Shown: positions 29,083 through 40,290, counted from the stretch's first letter. The stretch: 64,000 nt of DNA from Aphanomyces cochlioides (GCA_019828595.1 JAHQRK010000017.1:620001-684000); one strand, 5' to 3'. Program-made: numbers and translations. Notes: generated by a model not told the origin, from the letters alone.

Positions 29083-31760
29083 AATAATAAACAGTCGTCG
29101 GTGTCTGGCGCAGATGTTTCTTGATCAATCGCTCGACAGCGTACCAATTGAAGCCAGGAGTTCCAGCACCCAGACGAGGCATGTGTACTGAGGCATGGAG
29201 TTCACGAGACTTGTGCGACAATGCTTCGAGTGCGACTTGGAGAGAGTTCAATCGAATCTCCAGAGTTTTGGTCGTTCGTTTCTTCTTTTGATGGAGAAAG
29301 CTTTGCACCACGAGCAAACACACATAAGTGTTATCAGCAATTGGGATGCAATGTGCTTGACCCAATTTCAAGTCTTGGTTGGTCTTGGCTTGCGCATAGA
29401 CTTGCTCAGGAATTGTTGATCGATGCGAAATAGCACCGAAAAATCCTCGAGGAGTCCACATTCCGCTCGTGTCAACGCAATGCACAATGATGACAGGTTC
29501 TGAAGGTGAAAGAGGCTTGACCAAGGCTGCATTTCCAGATTTGTACTCCAAACTGATGATTTCTTCTTGGTCGTCATCGATTATAATTGCCTGCCCGTCT
29601 TCCGCTGCTTCTTCAGTCGAGACCACATAAGAAGTATAGTTGTTCTTGAGCCACAATGCTTCTTTTCGAGCTTTCCTCTTGCGTTCAATCTCTTCCTGAT
29701 TCGGTGGCTCCTCTTCGTCGCTAGAATCGTCTTCATATTTTGCAATAGCTTTGTTCGAGCGGCGAAGTTTGGATGGAGCTGACGTGCTTTCGGCCTTGAG
29801 TTTCTTTAAACTTTGAGCATCTTGCTTGGAATAATCATGGCCCTCAAAATAGTACATGTTTTCGTCTTGTACAGCATCCTCGATGCCACTGGCAACCACT
29901 GGGGTGCTTGTTTGGCCTCTGCTCAATATGGTCTCCAGTTGATCTGGCGTCAAAGGTTCCAATTCTGTATCCTCCGACTGCTCCATTAAGTGATGTAAGC
30001 CATGTTGGAGCATGTCTTCAGGCGATTCATCGTCGTTATCGATGTTTGCTTTGGACGCCTCGATGACCTGCATGGATCATTAATCCTGACAGAGAAGTAT
30101 TATTGGGCCCTTACCGTTTTCGATAGCTTTAGCTTCGAGAGCGATCTCTTGTAGATAATTTCTTCAACTGAATGTGCGCACACAAGGTGAATCACGTGGA
30201 TGGGTTGGATCTGCCCCATGCGATATGCTCGTGCCAATGCTTGCAGCTCCATTTGAGGATTGTAGTCCACGTCACAAAAGATAACCTTTCAAGACGCAAA
30301 ACAGTGAGATAACACACGAATTTATCACTTACTGTGTCTGCGCGCTGTAGATTCAAACCCACGCCTCCTGCTCGCGTGCTGACAAGAAATAAAAATGTGT
30401 CTTCATTACGGAAGCGGTCAATTGTTTGCAACCTAAATAAAGCAGTCAATGCAATGTCCAGAAGAATTTGCGTACCTTTCTTCACCACGCACTGATCCAT
30501 CCAATCGCTCGTATGAATAATGTTGCCACGTGCAGTAGTCTTGAATGATATCTAAGAAGGCCGTTGAGGTACTGAAGAGCAAGATGGTATGCTTCTGGGC
30601 TTTGAGTTCCGCCAAAATTTGGTGCAACATAAAGAGTTTGCCACTGTTCATGTACAAATGAGGACCTTCCTGAAAAGGCTCCGGTTCTGCATTTGGAAAC
30701 AAGTAGGGATGGTTACAAGCTTTTCGAAGCTGAGCGAGGATATTCTGAAAGGATAAGCTAGAGAAAGCATAAGATTGTGCAAAATTCATGTGACGTACTT
30801 TGATTGGAAAGCCGTGCCCTTGGATACGACTTCCTTGTAATATGCTCGTTGCATCGCAGACATTTCTGCATGAATCACAACTTTCGAGAGTGGGGGCAAC
30901 TTTAAAGTATGCTCAACATCCTTGACTGTACGCAATAACAATAATGGAGATAAGATGGATCGAAGGAATGTCGGAGACATTGTCGTGGATTGGAATGCCT
31001 GGCAAACAGCTGAGGTAAACAATGCGGGGTTGAGAAATGAAAGCAGCGCTGATAGTTCCTCCATGTTGTTTTGAATTGGTGTGCCTGTCAATAGCATTTT
31101 CCGTTCGAACCTAAGTTTAGAGTGAGTGGTCAAGGTGTGTGGTCCGTTAAATGTACTGGATCTCAATGCTTAATGTTTGGTGGATTTTGGCCTTGGCATT
31201 CTTCAAACGGTGTCCTTCGTCGAAGACACCAATTGACCAGTGAGTTGCTTTGAAGAACGATACGTCCAGGAGCACCAACTCGTATGAAGCAAGGAGAATT
31301 CGAGTTGGGGCATTCTTGAACTACGAAGGATTGTAAGCAATTCCGCTATCACATCCGAATACCTCATTTTGAATCTTCTGGCGATCTTGGTTTTTTCTCC
31401 AGAATATACCGCGACGGACAAATGTGGCGCGAAGCGTTGGAGTTGCTCTTGCCAATTTGGAAGCACGCTGAGTGCAGCAACAATTAAGCTCGATTTGAAC
31501 GCATTTTTGTGAATTTCGTCGAGAAAGCAGATAAATGCAATCGTCTGCAGGGTTTTGCCCAAACCCATCTCGTCACCCAAAATAACATTCAGCTTTGCGC
31601 TTTCACGGTGGGCGAGCCACTTGAGACCCTCCAGCTGGTAGTCATGGAGCTCGACATCTATTAAGCGACCAGTAGTAGAAGAGACCACGTCGTCTGATGG
31701 CTTGGATGCGCCTTGGAGCTTCTTGTCGAGCGTTACAACTACACCTTTCAAGGTCTCCAT
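29045..31760 (-). CDS. CHD1L: ALC1/CHD1L-type SNF2 chromatin remodeller with macro domain
   Basis: Seven exons join in frame: 31760-31353, 31320-31157, 31110-30799, 30757-30486, 30432-30333, 30285-30115 and 30067-29045. The SNF2 motor has motif [12 protein letters not shown], motif II as DEGH ([11 protein letters not shown]; usually DEAH), motif [13 protein letters not shown], motif [15 protein letters not shown], and motif VI in the unusual form [20 protein letters not shown]. An acidic linker follows. The C-terminal ~170 residues form a macro domain ([32 protein letters not shown]), which in CHD1L binds ADP-ribose and controls the motor. The combination of SNF2 plus macro is diagnostic. Nuclear DNA-damage chromatin remodelling is the expected role. 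Confidence 0.9.
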
Positions 31761-31925
31761 TTCGCACCAGCAGCTCTATTTGAAAATGGCATCGACGAGG
31801 TTAACGTCTTTCTGAATGCTGGTCTTTCACTTAACTACCGTACCATCACTCTCAACCCAAGACAAAAGACTCTCACTTACTGTTATGCTGCACAACTAAG
31901 AGTAATCGATGCGATGCAGTCGTTT

Positions 31926-33454
31926 TTAAGAACCTAATTGACCTCTTACAAATTTGGCTTTCAAAAGAAGTACCTCGACAAGGCAACCGGCCACGGGCAT
32001 GTAATATAGCGACGCTGGGAAAGGATCGGTCAGAGAGCCATTGTCATAAACGATCGGACGGAGGTCCGATTTACCCAGAGCTTCGTGCAAGCTCGACCAC
32101 TTTAACTGTTAGCCCCAGAGACAATGTAGTTGTCTTACTGGTGTTTCTGGAGTCACGGCTGGGCACTCATGGCGACGGGAAGCATGTGATTTGAGGTGCT
32201 CCAAGCGAAAATTGCATTTCAAGTAAGTGTTAAATTCGCTATGCCTACATGTCGTTTAGCATGAGCAAGCTTCATAAACAAACCCAGGAATGTTAGTTCG
32301 CAAGATGATCTTCGAGACAGCGTGCGAGCCAGAGTACAAAATGTCAAGACCCAACTCGGGATAATTGTGGAAATATTCGCCTGAACACCTAGGAGAGTCA
32401 ATAATTACTTCATAGATGTGACGTCGTCTACTCAGAGGGGTCTAAACTGGTCTTGTAGTACGTCGAAGATGGCGCACCAAGTTCACTCATAACGTCCTTC
32501 GTGAAGGGTGAGAGAATACTTGTTGTTAAGTTTACCTGTGGCGAATAGCCCATGCGAATCGAGCGTTTTGTCAAAAAAGTGAACAATACAACAATGGCTT
32601 TCATGTTGGATAGGTCAACGACAACAGGCTCAAAGTAATTACTAAACCATATTTACAATATAGATGTCGCAATATATTACCTCTTGAGCGGTTGGGGTGC
32701 TTCTGGGCTTGCCAGGTTGTCACCGCAAAAGATCGAGAACCCAATCGCGGCGGGTGTGAATCCATTCTAATCATGTCGTACTAGGTCAATTCTTATTGCG
32801 ATTGACTTACTGGGAATTCGACGGGAATAGTGTCTCTATTTTTGTACAATCTCTCGAATTCGGGCGGGATTGGAAATTGAAAGCTGCCTCCTGGATAGTG
32901 CCACGAGTATACATTCACTTTGGGGTCGTATGTTCCAGGATAGGTTGGACCCAGTAACTAATTTTGATTGAGTTTTTAACATAACATGCCAAGAGCGAGT
33001 AGATATACCTGATATACCGAGAGGAATGACGAATTCACATCTTTGCCGAAGATTATATTGCTGTGGTAACGTAACGTGATCTTGTTCAATTGATACACTT
33101 GAATGACTGTCAAAAGCTGGCTCACTGGATCAAACTTCAGCTACACGAGTTCAATATAAGAATACTGCATACAAATACCTTTAGACCGTCTTCCGGGGAG
33201 TTGATTACAATATCCGATTGAAATGAATCGTCTTCGCTGTATTCAATATACGAGAAGGACGTAATTCGAGATGCACGCAAGATCGCGATACTTCAAAAGG
33301 ACGCACGGGATTTCGACTCTAAGAATAAGACGATTATGCACTTCCACGACTTTACCAAATACACCTTGAGTACGGCGATGCTTTCCGACAGCGTCGCTCC
33401 CAGAAGCAACGGACCGACTTTCTTGCCCAGCACGATCTCCCAAACTTCTTCCAT
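31926..33454 (-). CDS. PHAF1 / UPF0183 family protein (phagophore assembly factor)
   Basis: At least nine small exons are needed. The ATG at 33454 opens MEEVWEIVLGKKVGPLLLGA, equivalent to the conserved N-terminus of the C16orf70 family. Later exons give IEYSEDDSFQSDIVI then SPEDGLK, a GxTYPGTY-type segment near 32930, LGLDILYSGSHAVSKIIL, NTYLKCNF, and the last exon with KWSSLHEALGKSDLRPIVYD. The order and spacing agree with the family over its full length. Human PHAF1 associates with the phagophore in autophagy; that role is carried over by family only. The second exon junction (around 33300-33390) has two possible splice choices. Confidence 0.8.
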
Positions 33455-33483
33455 CTTGAACGGAAATTTTAAACTCCATTGTT

Positions 33484-33524
33484 ATCCGGATGATCAGGTT
33501 CAGGATAAGGTTCGTTATCCGGAT
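33484..33524 (-). promoter_or_regulatory. Two ATCCGGAT motifs upstream of PHAF1
   Basis: The palindrome ATCCGGAT occurs at 33484-33491 and 33517-33524, 30-70 bases upstream of the PHAF1 ATG. The same motif occupies the same position before Rpt5, the IQ protein and the PH-TBC gene. Confidence 0.5.
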
Positions 33525-33607
33525 TTCTTTTTCCACGTTCTTCAGCGCGTGATTGGTCAAAACGCGATTTGGGTCAGCAACATCACACAGCTGGACGACC
33601 GACTTGG

Positions 33608-35354
33608 ATGAAGGTCGCGGAGATGAAGGAGACGACGACAAAGAACAGCCCAGTAGAGCATAGACAATTGCCCTCTCTACGTGCACAACACGGAGCTCAA
33701 AGCAATCCATCTACGTCCTTTCTTGGCGTACCTTCCAAGTGTGTGTACTCGAATTGCATGTATTCTCATCACATGTCTGGTCCAGGTGTCGAAACAAATC
33801 GTCACGACGATAGTATGGACTGCTCGGAAGAAGACACATCGTTGCTCGGGAAAAGGAAAAGAATTCCAGGATCTTTGGATGCGAAGCTTCGCATAAGCCC
33901 GAAGACGTCTATTTCAGCTGTCGAAAGTACAATTCAAGTCAAGATCATTGAACAACCACCACGGGTTTGGTATCGCGATCAAAAAGGTCGCAAAACGATA
34001 TTCACGATATCTGTGGGAATCGTTGAGAGCAGCAATGTTGAAAGGCTCTTGAGGCTTGACACCCCCGGTGCCTTTTTTAGAACAAAATTGCTCTACGAGA
34101 ATGGGTTAGTTTGAAGGTTATCTTGCATGAAGCACTGAGCGTGCACTGTTATGTAGGAACGAAGTGTCTGATTCACGTATATTAGATCTTCGGACAGGGT
34201 CGTTTCCTGAGCCCAACTCTTCGTCCACCACATTGAGCCTTCGAATCAGTGATATTTCGAAGAACCATCAAAACCAGGTAGATAAATGTCAACCTTTCCG
34301 TCAGTTCACTGTGGTAGAAATTCCGTGTGCGAGTTGAGTATGCTTGCCCCCAAATGCCACCTGTTGCAAGCGCGATCACGGATGCAATCCATGTCCTTTC
34401 CAAACACGTAGTACGTACTTCCTCATATACCCCCTGCCTGAACACTTTATTTAGAAGAAAAGTTTACCCACAGAACTTCATATCATGAAGACTCAAAGTC
34501 CTTCCAGTGCTTCAAGTGAAGATACAATGTCTACGCAAGCAACACCGCCTTTCGATTGCCCGCAAATTGTAGACGCCCCTGCAACCCCTGCAGTTGAAAC
34601 CTCCTTTAAATTGGCAAACCACACGTCCCTGTCAAGATGGTGTGATACAGCTCACAGCATTCTCACTCACATGGAATGGACGCCATATCCTTCGCCGTCA
34701 GGAAAAATGGAATACAAATGCAATATGTGCCAAGCTATCCAGCCAAATAAACAGACTGCCAAGCATACGAACTCATGCATGCTACAATACTTGCTCAGTG
34801 CAGTTGGTAAGTGAAAAAGGGTCCATGTTCAGTCCTCAATGACATTTCCTAGAGCGTTCTCCACGGCTACCCTCGCCAGCTCCACTCCAAACCAACTTTG
34901 AAATGCACGAAAGGCTGAATGCAGCAACTGTCTTCAAGCCAATACCACAATCAGTCTTCAAGTAATTGTAATCCCAATGGCATGTAAAGACCTTTGCTGT
35001 AGGACTGAAAGGAGAGACGATATGGGTGAGCTGTCGATGATATCTATTGGTGATTTGGGGGTATTTGATGGAAAATCATCGACGTTTGACGATGCTTTGA
35101 TGCTCAAGAGTCTTAGCCAAGTGTCTGTGAACGATGACGATTATGTTTCCTTTTCCGGTGCGCAAGTTGAACGGCTGTACCATCCACCACCACCAGATTC
35201 AATGCACGCCTTATCTCGATTTACTGAGACTGCGATTGGTGCGGTAAAAAGCGAGGATGCTGTTGCAATCGTTAGCGTCAACAAGCTACCTCCTACGGCT
35301 ACCCAGCCTTTGACTCAACGTGGTCATTGCTTGGATTTTATCAACCATCTCTAG
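33608..35354 (+). CDS. Putative zinc-binding nuclear regulator, hypothetical
   Basis: Six exons join in frame from the ATG at 33608. The first ends at about 34106 (ENG), and the next run 34158-34280, 34321-34410, 34450-34805, 34853-34960 and about 35004-35354. An NLS-like GKRKR lies near residue 80. Residues ~105-200 form a compact conserved-looking domain (VWYRDQKGRKTIFTISVGIV, LLYENGNEVSDSRI, ISDISKNHQNQKFRVRVEYA). A later CNMCQ...H...C cluster (CX2CX12HX3C) suggests a small zinc finger. An acidic C-terminus follows. An extra terminal exon at about 35400-35618 (IEHFWDSNVDMETTV) looks coding but its splice partner is unclear. I cannot name the family; a transcription regulator is a guess from the finger and the nuclear signal. 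Confidence 0.6.
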
Positions 35355-35645
35355 AGGTACATGCGTTGCTTTACCTTGATATCACTCACCTCTCTCTAGA
35401 GTAAGGATATCTTGAGCTTCACGGCTCTTCAAGACGATGAAATTGAGCATTTTTGGGACAGCAACGTGGACATGGAGACCACAGTGAATCAAATAAAGTC
35501 AGGAAAGTGCTCACTCGAGGCGATGGACTCGTTTATTTCGATCCATGAAGATGGCTTTGAATCGCTGGATAGACTGAAGTCAAGACTCTTGTCTCTTGCT
35601 AGCACTCAATCAGCCTGAAGAAAATCCTCCTGTCGATGGACGAGG

Positions 35646-35767
35646 TATCAGAGGCTCGCAATAGTTAACTGACATTAATAGCAATTTATGCCACATTCAG
35701 TTGGCATATCAGAGGCTCGCAATAGTTAACTGACATTAATAGCAATTTATGCCACATTCAGTTGGCA
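35646..35767 (+). repeat. Perfect 61-base tandem duplication
   Basis: The sequence beginning TATCAGAGGCTCGCAATAG at 35646 is repeated exactly from 35707. It lies between the zinc-binding protein gene and the broken channel gene and is probably a very recent duplication. Confidence 0.9.
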
Positions 35768-35886
35768 AAGACATATCCAAATCGTTCTATTGCCAATTCG
35801 TTACATCGGTTTCGACTCGATTGAATTGTCGGTTGCATATTGAACCTGCAGCATAAGGCGAGGTCGAGGGGGACAGCTGCGACACC

Positions 35887-36663
35887 ATGGATGCTCCAGA
35901 GAGCGTTCCATCTGACGAAACACCTCGAACTCCCCGCCGGAAACAACCGAGCCATGGAGTTGTGGATGAGAAACGTCACTCAGTAATAGTTCCACCAGAA
36001 GTGATGGCTCGGCTCGAAGCTGACGCAGAAGCCAAGAGGCGGTCCACTGCTCAAAGGCATACGTTCTTGACGACTGGCCTCTTGAGCAAAGTTGCACCAT
36101 TTGAAGCAATCAAGCGAAAACGAAAAGCTTTGAAAAGGCATCACCAGATGAAATATCCAAGTCGAAAGGCAATCCAAGCCACGTACCAAAGTTTGAAGAG
36201 CACGCCAACGAGCGAGAGAATTATCAATTAGGTGGATTCATTGGCGTTGTGAACGAAGTCATTTCGACACGAAAGAAGGAAACGTCACTGGAGATGAAAT
36301 GGGTTGTCATGCCCAACAGCAAGTTCCGGAAAACATGGGACGTCATACTCATCCTCTGCTTGACCTATGTTGGTAAGTTCATCACCTGTGGAGCCTCCCT
36401 GACGTATTCTCTTCGTAGCCATCTTTCTTCCTCTGCAATTATCCTTCTTTGCATCCCAAATGTATCAAAGTAGACCGCAATCTATACGAATTAATGCCAT
36501 CCATAGGACTGCAGACAATATGCAGTCATGGCTAGGAAGTTACATCACAGATCGGTTCACGGATGTGGTCTTTCTCGTGGACATTTTCATCAATTTTCGA
36601 AGCCCGGAAGTTTCCCGCAAGGGCGACGTGAGCTTTGATGCCTCACGCCAAGCGATAAAGTAG
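35887..36663 (+). pseudogene. Voltage/cyclic-nucleotide-gated-type K channel, 5' half only
   Basis: The frame starts MDAPESVPSDETPRTPRRK. The channel core begins at about 36290 with VVMPNSKFRKTWDVILIL (pre-S1 and S1), passes a 47-base intron (36371-36417), and continues to S2 (FTDVVFLVDIFINF) and the S2-S3 linker (SFDASRQAIK), where it stops at 36661. S3-S6, pore and nucleotide-binding domain are absent. Between about 36117 and 36137 the coding pattern switches frame: the later KFEEHANERENYQLGGFIG part is out of phase with the start, a second sign of decay. The intact relative at 50.8-53.2 kb shows what is missing. The break coincides with the end of the MFS fragment on the other strand. Confidence 0.8.
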
Positions 36664-37734
36664 GCCAAAGAGAGTGATGAACCAGCCAGGACTTTGTTGC
36701 AGTGACGTCCATGAGAGACCCAAAACGAGAAAAATGAGCATCATGAGCGTCAAGCCTTGGATCTGCATATGACGACGACCGATTCGGTTGATCATGTAGA
36801 CAGCCACATAGTAACCAGGCAAGGCCAACACACTGACGGCAACATTTTGCCACGCAATCGTCTGCAGTGAAGCTCGCTTGTCAGCTCCAAGCACTGCCAA
36901 GATGGACGCTGAGAAGAGATTCTGTGCATAAAAGACAATGTCAAACAGGAACCATGTGCCAGCTGTTCCCAAAAGGCTTCGTCCATAGTGTTTGACCACA
37001 AATGACCATGGTACACTGTCAAGACGACGGCCATGGCGCGCAAATGCTGCAGTTTCTTCAGCCTCCCAGCGGTACTTGACAAGGAAGAGAGTTGGCAAGA
37101 CGCCAATGACAAATAGAGAGCGCCACATAATTTCCAAGTGTTCAGGGGTTTCTTCCAAGACAACAATGAAGATTAAACCCATGATTGATGCTGCGAGAAA
37201 ACCAACTCCTTGGAGCGAAAATTTCAAAGCAACACGTGTGTTGCGGTCTTCAGGAGAGCTCGCGTCTTCTGCTGACGATGACGCTGCCAGAGGATATTCA
37301 CCACCGATACCAAAGCCCAAGATCCCTCGAGCAACAACCAAAAACCACAGCGTTGTCGTTGGGTCCGTACCAAAGGCTGCACCACAGAGACCACCACCAA
37401 CAATTAGCAAGACGCAAGTTGCCACCATGCAATTCTTGCGGCCGTACAAATCACCCAAAACGCCAAATGCAAGCTGACCCAAGACTGCCTCAACAAGAGC
37501 CGATGCTGAGACTGCCGACTGGAGCTGCGACGTATACACGCTGGGGCCATACTGGTGTTGCAGGATGACATTGATGACGTTGATGATCGAGAGATCGTAC
37601 GCATCGTTAAAGAAACCGAGGCCACGCAAGTAGAAGGCGTGAACCATGACGAGATTCCACTGTGCCAAAATCATCTCAAGATTCTGACATTTCATATACT
37701 TGGACAAAGTATAGCAACGAATCTCATACAACAT
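36643..37734 (-). pseudogene. MFS transporter (PHS/SV2-like), truncated after helix 10
   Basis: The protein of up to 363 residues shows MFS hallmarks: GLGFFNDAYDLSIINVIN (helix 1), the loop GDLYGRKNCMV after helix 2, and GFGIGGEYPLAASSSAE (helix 4). Helices continue to WFITLFG, and homology then ends at about 36662 with five unrelated residues and a stop. The usual last two helices and tail (~110 residues) are missing here, and a matching fragment sits at 1530-1892. The true start may be a later Met (MILAQWNLV). Without its last helices the carrier should be non-functional unless the gene is restored elsewhere or the break is an assembly error. Confidence 0.8.
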
Positions 37735-37829
37735 GACTTGATTGGTCAGTTTATTTTGTCATATTGCATTTCTATTGGTGATATTTTAAGAACGGGACTG
37801 GATTCGTTAAAAACATTGGTAGAATGCGT

Positions 37830-37890
37830 CATATGCGGATTGGGACAAAATTTGTGGTATACATTGTTGTAGATTAAATCGCATATGCGG
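37830..37890. repeat. Isolated pair of CATATGCGG motifs
   Basis: CATATGCGGATT at 37830 and CATATGCGGAATTT at 37882 are spaced 52 bases apart, with a TTGTAGATTAAATC stretch between them. This is the same arrangement found in every macrosatellite unit (spacing 49) and in the old inverted copy at 4.34 kb, here without the rest of the unit. Confidence 0.65.
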
Positions 37891-38011
37891 AATTTGCAAG
37901 CCAGAGGTCGTGGTATACTCCTTGTATCCGTTGGTAGAACTGGTAGGAGAGAGAGCATTGGATAAAAAGATCATAAATATAACCAATGGTCATTATGTAA
38001 TAAAATCAGTT

Positions 38012-40000
38012 CTACACGAGTTTCGTTTTGCACGCTTGACCCCTGCCGTCACAGAGCTTCGTCCTGAACGTGGAGTGAGAGAATGACCCCCATGCAAGGA
38101 GAAATGCCTTTTGGTCCGATTTGAAGTGGTTTGTGAGGCAAGAAACGATTGGATCAAGTGCCGAAACAGCGAACGAGCGGTCGCATTCAGTCAACTCACT
38201 GCGCTGGTGTGGCAGGTTTGAGTGCATTTCCACAATTTTCTTGAGTTTTGATGTAGGAGACATCTTGACAAGCAACTTACGACCATCAATAGTGAGGCTG
38301 CCTCCTCTTCTAGCACTTCGTTCGCAGGTAATGCTGGTGTCGATGCGTTTACGCTTTAAGTCTAGTTTTACACCCCCTGGAGAAGGAGTGTTCACTGTCT
38401 TCCCTATGTCGAGTTGATGTGTTAGAGACCTATGCTCCAATGTATACTGATCAATGAGCCCAATGACCTGTTGAATGATATGAGTAGGAGCATGAGATTG
38501 CAGAGCTCTGACAATGTCTTCTTTAGTTGTAGATGTGCGACGAAAAGATGTTACAGCGTCGATTGTCTTTTTGCAGCCGGCATCTAGAACGTCGTCGATA
38601 CGACAGTGTTCATGCAAGAACTTAGCAGCCAATTGATCGAGCGGCAAGAAATTTGATCTACCATTGTCGTTGAGTGTTCTACCCATTTGAACATCAGCAC
38701 AAAAAATCGGCTTCCACGTGCAAGTGATTGCTTTGAAGTTTGTGTCGTTTGCTCGGGCAATTGACAGCAAATACTCTGCATCTCTTTTATATTTTGTTGC
38801 TTGAGCTGGGCACCGGTGTCTTGCTGAGCTCATAACATCCATATCAGTCCCACCGCCCCATACAGCAAAACGATAGGCCGTCTTCCGGCATGTGTGAGTT
38901 CCAAATGGGCCACCACGAGTAATAAACTTAGAAATAACACCGAGGAATTGTTGATGATAAGCCTCGTACGACATGTGACCCCCAGCGTCACCAGGAAAGA
39001 GATAACCATTGCTAATTCCACTCAAACCTATATATGCAAGTAGAAAACGGACACAACACAGATGTGGCAAATCATTGTCAGCCCATAATGTCAGAGTAAC
39101 AGGCACTTCATCTGACTTTCCTTGAATTTCAAATGCCAGAGACTCCACCACATGATCGTTTCGTATGACACAAACGTCGGGTACAATACTCTCCACCTTG
39201 ATTTGGAGTAGTTCGTCGCTACGGAGGAACAATTTGATGGACATGAGGATCATCACAAACAGTCGTAGGCCAGAAAGTTGATTTGTTGACAGCAAATACT
39301 GGCGAATATCTTGCACTTCCATTGGAGTAAGAGCCATATCTCCTTTGGCTCTGTACCCTGCACTTTGCTTTCTGCTTGTCTTCATAGCATTTCTCACATC
39401 AGATGTTAGACATGGATTCCCACGTCTCCACAGTTGAGGACGCCCAGCATGTACCATGCAGCCTTGGAAAGACTGCTTCGACCACAAACGCTTGCAGTTG
39501 TTGCACGAGTCCTCAAAGTTCCCCAGGTGGTTATTTCTCGCTGAATGTAGGGCGCCCAGAGCAGATAGGCATTGATCGACGTTGCGTGGGTCATTCCAGC
39601 CTCCCATACAAACCACTGCATTGCCAAATACATCCATGCACTGCTGATTGGAGCCTTGACGAAAGAATGGAGCCCCTTTCTCCTGTCTTTTGTATCGTAT
39701 AAAGTCAACAATGGACGATGGGGACATAGAGGGACAGAATGGCTCCGGTGGGCATTCGAGGAGGATAAGAAGGCTATCGTAGTCGCCGACCAAGGCACAA
39801 AAGAAATACAAACCTCGTAAATGCTTCTTGTACGCTGCAATAGAGTTTGTTTCAAGCGGGGCCGAGCCTGTTAGGGGCCTAGCTTCGACTGACTGTTGCA
39901 AGTCTAAATCAGCCAGCAAGGTTCTTATTGCATTATCAGTTGCTTCTTTCAGTTCAGGCGTCAATTTGTACAGATCGTTGGGCCTTCGCTTTGGCAACAT
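38012..40000 (-). CDS. Crypton-type tyrosine recombinase, apparently intact
   Basis: A single uninterrupted frame of 662 residues. The C-terminal half carries the tyrosine recombinase signature: box I Arg in KLFLRSDELLQI (~residue 265), then HTCRKTAYRFAVWGG with the H-x-x-R pair (~370), a second His in SARHRCPAQ, and the nucleophile Tyr in ATKYKRDAEYL (~400). Codons and length fit Crypton elements, DNA transposons known to be common in oomycetes, which move through a circular form and have no terminal inverted repeats. A ~250-residue C-terminal extension contains basic stretches (LDLKRKRID) that may bind DNA. Element borders cannot be fixed from one copy. All catalytic residues are present, so activity is possible. 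Confidence 0.8.
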   Translation of the reverse strand: MLPKRRPNDLYKLTPELKEATDNAIRTLLADLDLQQSVEARPLTGSAPLETNSIAAYKKHLRGLYFFCALVGDYDSLLILLECPPEPFCPSMSPSSIVDFIRYKRQEKGAPFFRQGSNQQCMDVFGNAVVCMGGWNDPRNVDQCLSALGALHSARNNHLGNFEDSCNNCKRLWSKQSFQGCMVHAGRPQLWRRGNPCLTSDVRNAMKTSRKQSAGYRAKGDMALTPMEVQDIRQYLLSTNQLSGLRLFVMILMSIKLFLRSDELLQIKVESIVPDVCVIRNDHVVESLAFEIQGKSDEVPVTLTLWADNDLPHLCCVRFLLAYIGLSGISNGYLFPGDAGGHMSYEAYHQQFLGVISKFITRGGPFGTHTCRKTAYRFAVWGGGTDMDVMSSARHRCPAQATKYKRDAEYLLSIARANDTNFKAITCTWKPIFCADVQMGRTLNDNGRSNFLPLDQLAAKFLHEHCRIDDVLDAGCKKTIDAVTSFRRTSTTKEDIVRALQSHAPTHIIQQVIGLIDQYTLEHRSLTHQLDIGKTVNTPSPGGVKLDLKRKRIDTSITCERSARRGGSLTIDGRKLLVKMSPTSKLKKIVEMHSNLPHQRSELTECDRSFAVSALDPIVSCLTNHFKSDQKAFLLAWGSFSHSTFRTKLCDGRGQACKTKLV

Positions 40001-40290
40001 CGCTCAAGATCCGAAAGATTGGATTCTACCACTCCAACCACTCTTACCAATTCTCCCAATTCTACCATTTCGAAACCGACGACTATTCGCATGTATTGCT
40101 GAAAATGCAACCGATAAACATTGCTACACAATATCTGTATACATGAGTTCATGGATTGAGCTTGAAAATTCATGCAGCAAACGTGGCGACAATAACCTTT
40201 ACACAAACAAGCAGGTACTACTGCGCAGTTAAGCGTCAAACATTGAATCTCAATCTCGTGACGATGCACCTAGAGTTTGATTGGCAAATG

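Noticed and set aside
31713..31937. A plus-strand frame between ALC1 and PHAF1
   Set aside because: It is antisense to the first ALC1 exon and the end of PHAF1 and has no motif.
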